Assembly (NCBI RefSeq): GCF_032854445.1
Contig: NC_088304.1
Location: forward strand, 16,503,704 to 16,567,703
Length of the DNA stretch: 64,000 nucleotides
Reading direction: 5' to 3'
From: Liolophura sinensis
Taxonomy: Eukaryota > Mollusca > Polyplacophora > Chitonida > Chitonidae
Shown: positions 1-12,700 of the stretch, in pieces
Layout of the letters: every line of letters starts with the position of its first letter
Position numbering within the stretch: the first letter of the stretch is position 1
The notes under the pieces: generated by a model
The model's input: only the letters and a program-made list of their open reading frames with translations
What the model was told of the DNA's origin: nothing
Database searches by the model: none
Translations under genes and position numbers: made by a program

Positions 1-3000
1 ACAATCCACAGTCATCTTTGGCATAAGACCGACCACTCGCATCAATCAGAACCAAAATGATCTTTCATATAAACAAAAAAAAGCACTAAATAAAATTTAA
101 GCACTTCTGAGAATCACTTTCTGGAAATCTTCATTTGCAAGCAAATGAAAGCCTGAGAAATATGCATATTTGTTTTGTCTATGTAACAAACCCTGGTATG
201 CATTTGAAGGACACGTGTGTGGTGTACTCGTGTGTCGTATGAGCGACGGGACACTAAGCATCCTGTTGCTCTAATAATAACGTGGCAAATCTGATGGCCT
301 CATAGAAAAGTCCATTTACAGAGTTAATAAGCACATCAGCAAAAAAAAACCCCAAAAAACGCTGTGACCATTTTCCTTCTTCCTATATAACTCAGTTTCC
401 GATATTTGTTGTCTTTTCTTTTAAAGCACCAATGAGGAACCCTGTTAGAAGGAAAACAACAGCCACAGAACATAAATAATGACCTTAGTTTTACATGTAC
501 ATCATGGAGTTTCTATACTCATTCATTCATAACATTTATTTATTTGTTAACTGGAGTCACGTTGTGCCACATTCTGAAGATTAAATAGTATCTTACACAA
601 TTAAAAACTGAGCAAGCAATGGTATTTACATGATCCTGAACTGGTTAGCCTCACACACAGAGGTGAGGATGTAACCATAAAACAAATCTGGACACAAAAA
701 AAAAAAAAATGAACAGAAAAGTTCAACAACAACGTAGTTATAACATATATACACAGGCATATGAATAGTGAAACAGGCAGGCTTGAATAAAAGCTTTTTT
801 TGTCAAAATCTACTGCTGACCCACTATTCTATGACACAAAATTTCCGAATACTTGTGTGATCCAACCAGTGAAATCGTGATCATCAAACTTTGGTATTTC
901 ATATTTTACAAATCACAGGGAATATAAACAAGGTTTTACAGGGGAATCTTATATTTTAATATCACCGCCTAAAGTCACATGTCCCCAAACAAGATATATG
1001 TATGAGCAGAAGTACACACATAGTTTCATACTGAAGCCTAGCATGATCATTTGACTTTAAATTTAAGACGAACCATCCTCACTGGCGTATAACTTGTGAA
1101 ACTGGTAACTTGGTTACCTAATAATATGGAGTGTGGAATGTATATACAACTCTGATAGTCACAAAAAAACCCCAGAAAAATGTTTCAAGGCAATGCCTAA
1201 ATTCAAACTGTGTTGCAATAAGAAAAAGTGGCACAAACTTCAAATACACAGCTCTTCATGGAAAGTACCGTAACACCAGCAGAAAATTCAATCCAACAGA
1301 TAACACACAATTAGTGTGAGGTGAGAATAATGTGTTTAGCTGATTATCTCTCAGTTAAATACTTTCTAAGTTGTCAAAATATCTACACTTGTACATGTCC
1401 TTAAATTTGATTTTTTTTTTTTTGTATAAATGCTGAACTGTGAAACACCTATTGGTCCATACTGCCCATCTAAGTGTTTTAATTTCACAGCAACTCCTTT
1501 ACTGTTACCTATGAATGTTAATACTTTATTTCAATAGTCAACAACTTTTACTCAAGCACAAAAGCAGTATTGCAACAGAAGTGTTCCTATCCAAATGGAA
1601 AGCAGCCTGTGAAACTAGCAGCCTCTAAAACACACCACAGCAGTAAAACAATATAATGCATCTAACGTTTGCTTTCTGTAGTATGTCTAGTCATGTCAAT
1701 ATGTATTTTCGGCATAATTTGCCAATGATAGAAAACGCACTCAGATTTTGACAAATTACAGTGCACTGAGGCACAAGTTCAACTGACAATCAACTGATGA
1801 GAAACACTGTAGCTGAAGTTTGAACTCATCAGGCAACAACCATGATGCACAAGACAGGCACATGGTGTCAGCACATACTGCCTTCACTAGTCAGGCATAG
1901 AAGAGCACTTACCAATATTTACTCTCTCAACACACATCTATGTTGATAAAACACTGAATGATTATATCAGTTGTGTGGATCCAGCACAAACAAGAACACA
2001 AACACACCACAAACCAGGAAAAAGCGATGCAACGTGTGCAAATTATTCAGGAGTTTCTAAGGCAGCTGTCTGGCTTACTGAAACCAACTTAAACTTTTGA
2101 AAACTGATTGGTATTTATTGCTGACTAGGAAACGAGAGCCTACATTCTGTACAAACTATGCCCATTAACTTTTCTATATCTACACAGCCGTACATGTACG
2201 TAGAAGTGAATGTACGTGGATATTCACACACAAACATGACAAAAAATCTTGCACAGGTGCTGTCCGTGATGAAATGATTTGCCTATGTTGTCATCCAAAA
2301 CACACAAACAAACCTACAAACAATTCATTCAAATCCTGTGAAGTGATTTAAGGTCACAAAAATGTAATGTGATTCTGAAATATATATGAATCAGTGTTAC
2401 ACTGATCTGGACACACCTGAATCACTTATCTGGGACAGCTGATTCACTTATCTGGGACACAGCTGATTCACTTATCTGGGACACAGCTGATTCACTTATC
2501 TGGGGCACAGCTGATTCACTTGCCTGGGACACAGCTGATTCACTCATCTACATGTATGTCACTGCTGCTTCCCTTATCTGGGACATAGCTGATTCACTAA
2601 TCTGAGAGACAGCTCATTCACTTATCTACATATATGCCACAGCTGTTTCTCTTACCTGGGACACAGTTGATTTACTAATCTGGGACAGCTAATTCACTAT
2701 TTCGGTACAGAGCTGCTTCACTTATTCACTGATCTCAGACACAGGTGAATCATTTATGTGGGACACAAATGGTTCACTTATCAGGGAAATAACTGATTCA
2801 CTTATCTGACACCCAGGTGATTCACGTATCGGGGTCACAGCTGATTCACCTCCCATGGTTGCCTGTTACCTGTACCTGTGAGCGATTCTCATTCCCCCCT
2901 TAATGAACCAGGAAGAAAAGTTACCAAAAACCAGAGGTACTCACATTTTAGTTAAGAGCACAGATGCACACTAATTCAAGATATACTCGCATCTTCACAA

Positions 3001-3786
3001 GATCCCAACTAAACTATTTATAATTTAGTTTTAATTCAATGCTATAAATATTTTACATAATGAGAGATGTAAGCTAGACATGAGTTGGGAATATTTTTTG
3101 TGCCCAATCAAAACATTAAAAAGGGTGAGTTTTCACATCAATTGTTCGAAAAAAGATTATGATTACATTGATACATTCCTTTTTGTTTTCATTTTGACTT
3201 TTCCTTAAACACAAAAATACCATTTCAGTGAAAGCAAATGTGAAAAAAAAAAATGTTAAACAAAATGCACTCAAACACCACTGTCCTTACATGACAAGGT
3301 CTCCAGTAGCTTAGGAATCTGAATCAACACTGTACACATCAACTGTTTCCCAAATATATATATAAAAGGAAAAAAAAAAATGTCAGTAAAAATGAAAAAA
3401 GAAAGAAACTACTGTATCACATATCAAATATTCCTATTCACACCATCATTTCGTCATTTCTTCCACCAGTTACCTCCCTTTGTCCAGAATTATCAGCCCT
3501 GAGCAAGCCAGATGAATTCTTCTGGCAGTGAAAACATTTCCCTCAATTGTTAATGATAAATCTGAAACATGAAATTGCCACAGCAAATTTAAACATGAAA
3601 CAACATTGAGATCATCCGTTTTCTGTGAAAAATCCAGCCACATTAATTTAGGTTTCAAACTGAACCAAAGAATATCAGCTATGTCCATTTTCCGCTTCTT
3701 CCTGCCATGCTAAGTCTTCCATAACCCAACCTGTCGTTTTTTTGTACAACTTTCCATTTTCAGCATCTTCTACATGAGCCATTTCC
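1..3786 (-). other. TMEM248 3' UTR and downstream flank
   Basis: This stretch lies downstream of the predicted TMEM248 stop codon on the minus strand. I see no coding exon on either strand: open frames are short and match no family I know. It is AT-rich with poly-A and poly-T runs and several possible minus-strand polyadenylation signals (TTTATT on the plus strand, for example near 1525, 2114 and 535), so the true 3' end cannot be fixed. It contains the 24-bp minisatellite at 2395-2855. Confidence 0.45.
2395..2855. repeat. 24-bp minisatellite
   Basis: Tandem degenerate copies of a roughly 24-bp unit containing GATTCACTTATCTGGGACAC. The copies are most regular at 2420-2530 and drift towards 2850. 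The array lies in the TMEM248 3' flank or 3' UTR and has no coding sense. Confidence 0.85.
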
Positions 3787-6700
3787 TTACGTATGAATCG
3801 GGACCTGAAAAGAAACCAAATGATGATGTATTCTGAAGTTTCAATAGTTTGTAACAAAACAATAAAACACTGACTCAATCTGTCATACAATGGTAACATT
3901 TCAGTCCTATCTCAAGGCCACATATTGCAGGCTACAAACACGACTAGTATCAGATGCTACCACTGCGTCATTTCTGTCCTCCATATTAAACAATAAAAAC
4001 AAAGCCTTTCCTGTACCCTGTAAAGAGACGATTGATAGAATCAGGATGAGGTGTCATCATGATGGAGATAATGGCTTGTAAAATGGGGAATATTTCTATC
4101 ACATGCTCATTCTATCCAGGAACTGTAGACCAGCTGAAGATTCAAGTGAAGTCCGATAAACGATACGCAAATCACACTTCAGTGTATCAGGAAATACAGA
4201 ACAAACCGTTCTTTTTCTTCTTCTCACACAGTTGTTAGAATAAGCCTTATAACACAACTGGTACCACCATTTACCTGCATGATTATACGCTAAATACTCT
4301 TGACAACAAGAATTTTTTGGTCTTGACTTACAAAAAAAATGACAGCATGTTCACTGCTTTATTATTTTTTTTTTAAATACAGGTCTTAAATGCCAATATC
4401 ATGTACCATTAATTCATGAGCTCATTTTGGCAAATTCTTATTAAACCAACTTAAGAGTTAGGTCCCATGTGAACAGTTTTTCTGTGACTTGTACTAAACT
4501 TTATTTTGGTATGAGGTGTGCTACAATTTTGTTTGATTTGCATTTATTTATTCTGACTGATGTTTGATGCCATACTCAAGAATATTTCACTTATGGTGAG
4601 AAGGAATTATGAAGCATTATGGTGGGATGAAACTGGACAAGGCCCAGGGGAATCCCACAATTTGTTAAGACGAAGGAGGGCAATTGGGAGTCACAATAAG
4701 CTGTAAGAAAATACCTGCAACAAAATATGCAAACAGCAATGTTGAACTTTTTAAATATAAAACAGCTCTTAGTTTTTATATTAGATCCTTCAAACTGACG
4801 TTTACGAAAGTCAAACGGATGAGAATGTTGTAACACGGACTAAATAACACTCAACTGCCCTGATTGTGATACATGTACATGTTTATTCACGAAGATAAAC
4901 CAGAAAGACTTACGGTCTTACGAGAACAACAACAACAATCCGAGGACGGGTTTGCAAGGAAAGATGAGGGAAGCAGGTGAATACTTTAATGGTAAGCTTA
5001 TAGATTCAGCAAACATCAGACCTACTCAATTGAAACTTTAATAGGATTCTCACACACAAAATGTAATGTCTCAGTCACGCAGTATTCAGGAGCTCAGTCA
5101 CAGTATTACAGCAAGTATATTTCCTATGTAGCCCTAACAATGTACGTAAAGAATTCACGAAATACATGCCTGGCTTTAACTTCTTAATATGGAAGTTAGA
5201 AAGTGTCCCAAGATATAAAAGTATCAAAAAAGTTTTCTTGGGCTGCATAAATATTTTTTAACTAAAGTCTTCCTTAGGTCGCATCAGTCAGTCCGAAAAT
5301 TAAGAAGCCTGAAGTACGTGTAGAGAGTGTCATGATGTCAACTGTGATAGACACCAAAGAACTCCTACAATTCTCAATAACTTTGCTACATTACCATATA
5401 CTTGTATATGTTCGTACAGTTTTTGACAAATCCTTTAAACATTTTCAGAAAGCAACATATAAGAACTCTATGGGATTTTGAAAGTAGGTTTTCATTTAAT
5501 AATCAGTTATTTATTTTATTTATTTATTTACTGACTTGATTGGAGTTGTTTCATCAGTTACAAAGCTTACTTCCCTTTAAAGTGGGTTGGTGAGCCTAAA
5601 TTTACACCAATAAAACACAGAACTGTTGCATTAAAGGGCAGTTAAACAGCCCTCTTGCTGAGGAGGCAAATGCACAGCTAGAGTCTACAGTAACAAGATT
5701 TGCAGATGTGACAGACAGCGCTTTTCCAAGGTAAAGGGGAATAACCAGGTTTATCATGCTCCATATACCTGGACATTAATCAAGGGATTACCCCATGTAT
5801 ATAGTCAAGTAAGCACAATGGCATGAACATATCCCTGAATATAAGCATCTAACTACAAATATGAAAGAAGTCTATTCTTTGATAATCTCCACAACTGTCC
5901 ATCATATCAACTTCACATTTGCTAGCGCACCAGCCAGGGAAGGATATCGGAGTTGGCGTGTGCAGCAGTAACTGGCGAAATTTGAGGCCAATTAAAATGT
6001 TAGAATTTTGTTTATAGGGCAGTTTTGTCATCTGAGGATCTAAACATTTGGCGTAGGACAGTGTCCTTGCTCTGTCACTTATTTTCCAGGCTTGAATGCA
6101 TTGCTTGGAACCTCACTGCTTAGACTGTTAGGCAATGAAAAAACACTGCTTATTGCATATGCAAATTAGGCAATGATCTCACTAAGGCACGCCACCACTA
6201 TATACAGCCTTGCTTCATAAATCATATCTGTCCTAATTAGAACAGAATAAAGGTTAAGGATTTTGCGAACAAAGGACGACTTCAAAGAGCCAATTTTTCA
6301 ATTAGGCCGAAATTCCATATGTGTCTATCAATGTGAACCTTTAAAAAATTTAGTAGGCAGAATCGGCCCCTGTGCCTTCAAAGGGTCCAAGCATTGAGTT
6401 GTTAGCGGAGGATTGACAGCAGATAGTTGAGATAGATAAGAGAGGCAAGCTGTGTGTACCTTCTTATTCCCATGCAATGATGATAACCATCACAACTTTA
6501 CACCTCTTGCCTTCACCTAGAATATTAAATGTAACGCAATTCTCAGATATCCACTAGATAATACTGCAAAATATACACAAACTGTACTGATTTCTATTCA
6601 AGAATCCATACAACATTCCAATGAAATGTCACTAGCCAAATTTTGCTATTTCAATGATAGCTGATATTTAACGCATGTGATTCTCAAATATTTTCATCTG

Positions 6701-9700
6701 CCTGCATCTTCTGATATGAGATTTACATGTGTAAGTGACTAACATATCGACATTGAGCCTTTCAACTGTAAATTTACAAATTATCCATTTGTAACTGGTC
6801 TCAACAGTAGTAAGAGAGGCAATAATTATTACGTGTGCTGTTGATAATATTATTAAAGACAACTGAGTGAATTTAATCTCAAAACGCAGCAGATGTGTAA
6901 TTTCCAGTTTTCAACACATCAACAACATTACCACTGATAGCTGCAATTCAGTCACATTCTGAAATAAATGTTCAGTTTTCACCCACTTTTTTTTAACAGG
7001 TAAAGAGTGAAAATAATGTGCCATTATCTTTGAGGATTCAGTTTTCAACATTCAAATGGCGTATTAATACTTCGGTTGCTGAAATATTTATTTATATATT
7101 TATTTGATTGAATATTTCATTGAGTACGACAGCAGCCAGCATTATGGTGGGAGGAAACCGGGCAGAGCCCGGGGGAAACCCACAATCATCCACAGGTTGC
7201 TGGTCTGTTGCCGAAATAAAATTTATTACTCAAAATATTCAGTTTTCAGCCACAAACTTGATAAAATTTTTCATAAATACGATGTGTATGAATCCCTGGT
7301 AGGAACTGTGCGCAAGTCCAGTCTGCTTCACTTAACAGGCATAATGATGAGAAAATAACTAACCTTGTCTGTGTACTGGACTGTCCGTCCGCCGGGCCGC
7401 CCCTTTATCAGTGCATAGCAAAACAGAGTGATCACCATAACAAACAGGAAATAGCTGGTGTGCATCAGGTGAAGGTTGATCACAGAACGATCATGCTGAA
7501 ACAAAACCAGGTACATGGAACATAGCAGATCAAGATTTACGGGTTAGTTAATTGATGGGCTAATTAGTGTTCTACATTGTACTCAAGAATATTTCGCTTT
7601 GATGACACTGATCAGTTTTATTGCTATACGAATGTAAGGAAAAAAATTAGTTCATTTTTGAGTAGCAGACCATGCGAGGATGTAAATGGTTACATGAGGA
7701 TGTAAATGGCCGCATGAGGATGTAAACGGCCACATAAGGATGTAAACAGTCACAAGAGAATATAAATGGCCACGTGAGGGTTGAAATAAATGGATGCATG
7801 ATAATCTAAATAAACAGATGCGTGGGGATCTAAATGGATGCATGGGCATCTTAATGGTCGTGTGAGGGTTTAAATGGCCACATGAGGAATTTAATACCAT
7901 GGGTGGATCTAAATGGCAGTGTGAGGATCTAAATGGCAGTGTGAGGATCTAACTGGCCATGAGAGAATCTAAATGGCCGTTTAAGGATCCAATTGGCCAT
8001 GTTAGGATCTAAATGGCCACATGGGGTTCTAAATGGCTGCATGACGATCTAAATGGCCGAATGGGGATCTAAAAGGCTATGTAAAGATCTAAATGGCTGT
8101 GTCAGGATCTAAATGGCCGTGGTAAGATTTAAATGGTCACATAAAGACCTAAATGGCCATGTGAGGATTTAAATGGCTGTGTGAATCTATATAGCTATAT
8201 TAGGATATAAATGGAAGAATCTAAATGGCCATGTAAGAATCTGTATGGCCCTGGGAGGATCTAAATGGCCATGAAGGGATCTAAATGGTCCTTGGGGAGA
8301 TGCCGGTCACCTATTTGTGGTCACCAAACCTCAAAAATTCACCTACCATGGACAGCATGATGGACAGGGTGTGGTCGAGCTCGTGCTGCAAACGCACCAG
8401 GGGACGCTGTGCGCAGTAAGCACGGTTTGGATCATCCTGAGTTTTACGGCCAACCATTTGGGCCCAATACTCCACTGGCACCCCTGTGTCCAGGGTTGTG
8501 TTACACACAGGCCGTCTGAAAAAACGAAAACAAGGCTGGTATACTTGTATGCTAACAAACCTACAGGAAGCACCTCAAACAACTGAAAGGTGTATGTACG
8601 TATGTACGCTTGGGATTTAACTACTACATATCAAATTTTTCAGTCATATGATAACAAGAAGTCATTCAGTGCCTGTACATTTACATAAAAGTGCTGCTAC
8701 TATTGAAGTATAATGCCAAAGACACCAGACATGACACCTCACAAAGTCACAATATACTGACACCGGGCCAACCAGTCCAGTTTCCTTGCTCTAACCTCTC
8801 AGTGCTGAGCGCAAAGCAAGGCAGCAATAAGTAACATTTTTAGAGTCGTGTCCTTATTTGAATTTTTGGGAAAATTTTAGCCCAGCAGTGAAGTAAAACA
8901 GATCCAAATAGCTGGCGGTCTGGAAACCATACATTTTCCATGGTGACACTCGTCAGGATAATGACAGTACACACAGAGCGTCCCCTTTGGACATACCTGG
9001 TGACAGGGAATATACCAGCCTGAACCTGCATGGTGACACAGGTCAGGATAATGACAGAAGAGTGTCCCCTTTGGACAAACCTAGTGACAGGGAATATACT
9101 AGCCTGAGCCTGCATGGTGACACACGTCAGGATGGTGACAGTACACACAGAGTGTCCCCTTTGGACATACCTGGTGACAGGGAATATACCAGCCTGAGCC
9201 TGCATGGTGACACAGGTCAGGATAATGATAGTAGAGTGTCCCCTTTGGACATACCTGGTGACAGGGAATATACCAGCCTGAGCCTGCATGGTGACACAGG
9301 TGAGGATAATGACAGTACACACAGAGTGTCCCCTTTGGACAAACCTAGTGACAGGGAATATACCAGCCTGAGCCTGCATGGTGACACAGGTCAGGATGGT
9401 GACAGTACAGACAGAGTGTCCCCTTTGGACATACCTGGTGACAGGGAATATACCAGCCTGAGCCTGCATGGTGACACAGGTGAGGATAATGACAGCAGAG
9501 TGCCCCCTTTGGACATACCTGGTGACAGGGAATATACCAGCCTGAGCCTGCATGGTGACACAGGTCAGGATAATGACAGTAGAGTGTCCCCTTTGGACAA
9601 ACCTAGTGACAGGGAATATACTAGCCTGAGCCTGCATGGTGACACACGTCAGGATGGTGACAGTACACACAGAGTGTCCCCTTTGGACATACCTGGTGAC

Positions 9701-12700
9701 AGGGAATATACCAGCCTGAGCCTGCATGGTGACACAGGTGAGGATAATGATAGTAGAGTGTCCCCTTTGGACAAACCTAGTGACAGGGAATATACCAGCC
9801 TGAGCCCGCATGGTGACACAGGTCAGGATAATGACAGTACACACAGAGTGTCCCCTTTGGACAAACCTAGTGACAGGGAATATACCAGCCTGAGCCTGCA
9901 TGGTGACACAGGTCAGGATGGTGACAGTACACACAGAGTGTCCCCTTTGGACATACCTGGTGACAGGGAATATACCAGCCTGAGCCTGCATGGTGACACA
10001 GGTGAGGATAATGACAGTAGAGTGTCCCCTTTGGACAAACCTAGTGACAGGGAATATACCAGCCTGAGCCTGCATGGTGACACAGGTCAAGATAATGACA
10101 GTACACACAGAGTGTCCCATTTGGACATACCTGGTGACAGGGAATATACCAGCCTGAGCCTGCATGGTGACACAGGTCAGGATAATGACAGTAGAGTGTC
10201 CCCTTTGGACAAACCTAGTGACAGGGAACATACTAGCCTGAGCCTGCATGGTGACACAGGTCAGGATGGTGACAGTACACACAGAGTGTCCCCTTTGGAC
10301 ATACCTGGTGACAGGGAATATACCAGCCTGAGTCTGCATGGTGACACAGGTCAGGATAATGACAGTAGTGTCCGCTTTGGACAAACCTAGTGACAGGGAA
10401 TATACCAGCCTGAGCCCGCATGGTGACACAGGTCAGGATAATGACAGTACACACAGAGTGTCCCATTTGGACATACCTGGTGACAGGGAATATACCAGCC
10501 TGAGCCTGCATGGTGACACAGGTCAGGATGGTGACAGTACGGCACAGCGTGCCTCGTGGGCACAATGTTTTATTCCACTCGTAAGGTAGCTCCATGGTCA
10601 CATTAAGTTCAGCATCAGCCAGATCACCTGACAAACAAAGCACAATGCGATAAAAATCTAGCTGGGGGGGGGGGGGATTTTTTCAACATTATTTAAGCAC
10701 TGTGAACATATAACAGGAAGTATACATACGCCATATTTGGAACTAAGGCACTGACATATAAATCATACAAAATGAAATGGACACATCAAATCAATAGAGT
10801 AATTACAAAACAAAATATGTAAGACTGATTAGTGTCTGATGCAATAGTCCAGCATAATTCATTTATAATACGGCAGATGAGTTTCACTGGCAAAGAAAAC
10901 TTACATTCCAGCAGTCACATCCTGCCCTTCTACAAACAAATAACAAACTTTCCACCAAGGAGAAATGACTAAACTAAACATTCACCATACTCCAAAATAT
11001 TTCAATTATGGGATGGTAATTGAGTTTCATCGACTACACCGCTGGCAATAGGCAAGTTACTGGCACACTCACCCACTTAACATATACATGTATACTATAT
11101 TTCAGGTGCCATTGTTTTGTAACAATTCACGCAACAGGGTGGTTTGTTTATTTATTTATTTATTTGATTGGTGTTTTACCCCATACTCAAGAATATTTCA
11201 CTTATACGACGTCCAACATTATGGTGGGAGGAAATCGGGCAGAGCCCGGTGAAAACCCACCACCATCCGCATTTTGCTGACAGACCTTCTCACTTACAGC
11301 CGGAGAGGAAGCCAGCATGAGTTGGAACTCACAGCCACCGCATTGGTGAGAGGCTTCTGGGTCATTATGCTGCCCTAGCGCGCTATCCAACTGAGCCACG
11401 GTGGCCCCCAGGGTGGTTTGTGCAGTTTAGTGAATCTGAGATAAGGTATCATCTTTAAGTCCACAGTTGTACTGACCAGCAAAACCTAGCTGTGAGCCTA
11501 AGACTGTTGCGGAGAGGTGAGTAACGTTGTGAGGGATACGCAGGAAGTCAAACGTTGGCTGGAGCTCCACCGCCATCTGCACCGACACAGATACGTTCCT
11601 ACACCAAACACAAACAATGAGGTAGGATAAAAAGGAGAGAAAATAACACATGAAGTAACATTTATGCCTACATCTAAAACACTTTAAGCATCCTTAGCAA
11701 CAGAACCGTTCGAACCTGAAACTCCCGTTATCTCTAATGTAAATGATGAAGGTTGGCCGACAAAGTCAAAACAAGAAAAAATCCCAAGAAAATATTATTT
11801 TATTTATTTGATTGGATTCAAGAATATAACACGCAACAGCCATCATTATGATGGGAAGTAACCTTCCCACATATAATCAGAGAGGAAGCCAGCATGAAGA
11901 GAGTATGATGATCCTGTCTCATATACACAAGGACATCAAGCAGTGCTGCAGAACTGAATGAAACACCTACATGCATATCACCATGACATCCAAAAATAAT
12001 GGATTTCACAGAAGAAATTTCTCTAACAAACATCTTTACATATACAGTAAATGACCTCAAGTTTCACCCTGGGACTGGGCAAGTGTATCCCAGGATTCAT
12101 TGGGCTGACTGGCCTTTGATGATGAGTGCCACTGGAGAGCATGAGGGGGGTGGTCAGGGGATTATACTGATAGTTCAAGAATGTAATAAACAAGCTCACG
12201 CTTCACTGGGCAGTTAGTCAATACTCCTACCACCAACAGTTTATGTTTTCCTCAGTTTTAATCATAATGAATTTAGTACAAGCTCTTTGCAACAGGTTGA
12301 CTGTTTTATTGTTATTTGCTGATAAATGGGAATTTAGGAGAAAACTGTGGAGATCAAGCATGACTACCTGGTACCTTTACCCATATGGAGTGTTGTGTCA
12401 AATATCCATTTTCAAACCGTAGATCTCTCCATAAACAAAGCTGTAGCAGAATTAAGCATACCACAAATCAATACTTGCAAATCAAGCCTATCAGCAGAAG
12501 ACATGCAGAAGCTAAACTGCAATGAAGCGACACCTACACACGTGCATTTGCACTGCTGCAATTAAACATTTCTTGTTCATTCTGGCATAATTTGAAAGAC
12601 TGTCAGCTTAGGCTCATATTTGGTAACCATGAATGCTTAACTTATTTAATACTTAATCTGGTTCCTTCGGATGAAATTTTAGTCATACAGATTGGTTTCA

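Noticed and set aside
8840-10429. 529-codon minus-strand and 467-codon plus-strand (8987-10390) open frames
   Set aside because: Both are by-products of a tandem repeat with unit lengths divisible by three. Only the minus-strand piece ending at 10477 is TMEM248 coding; the rest is best read as intron.
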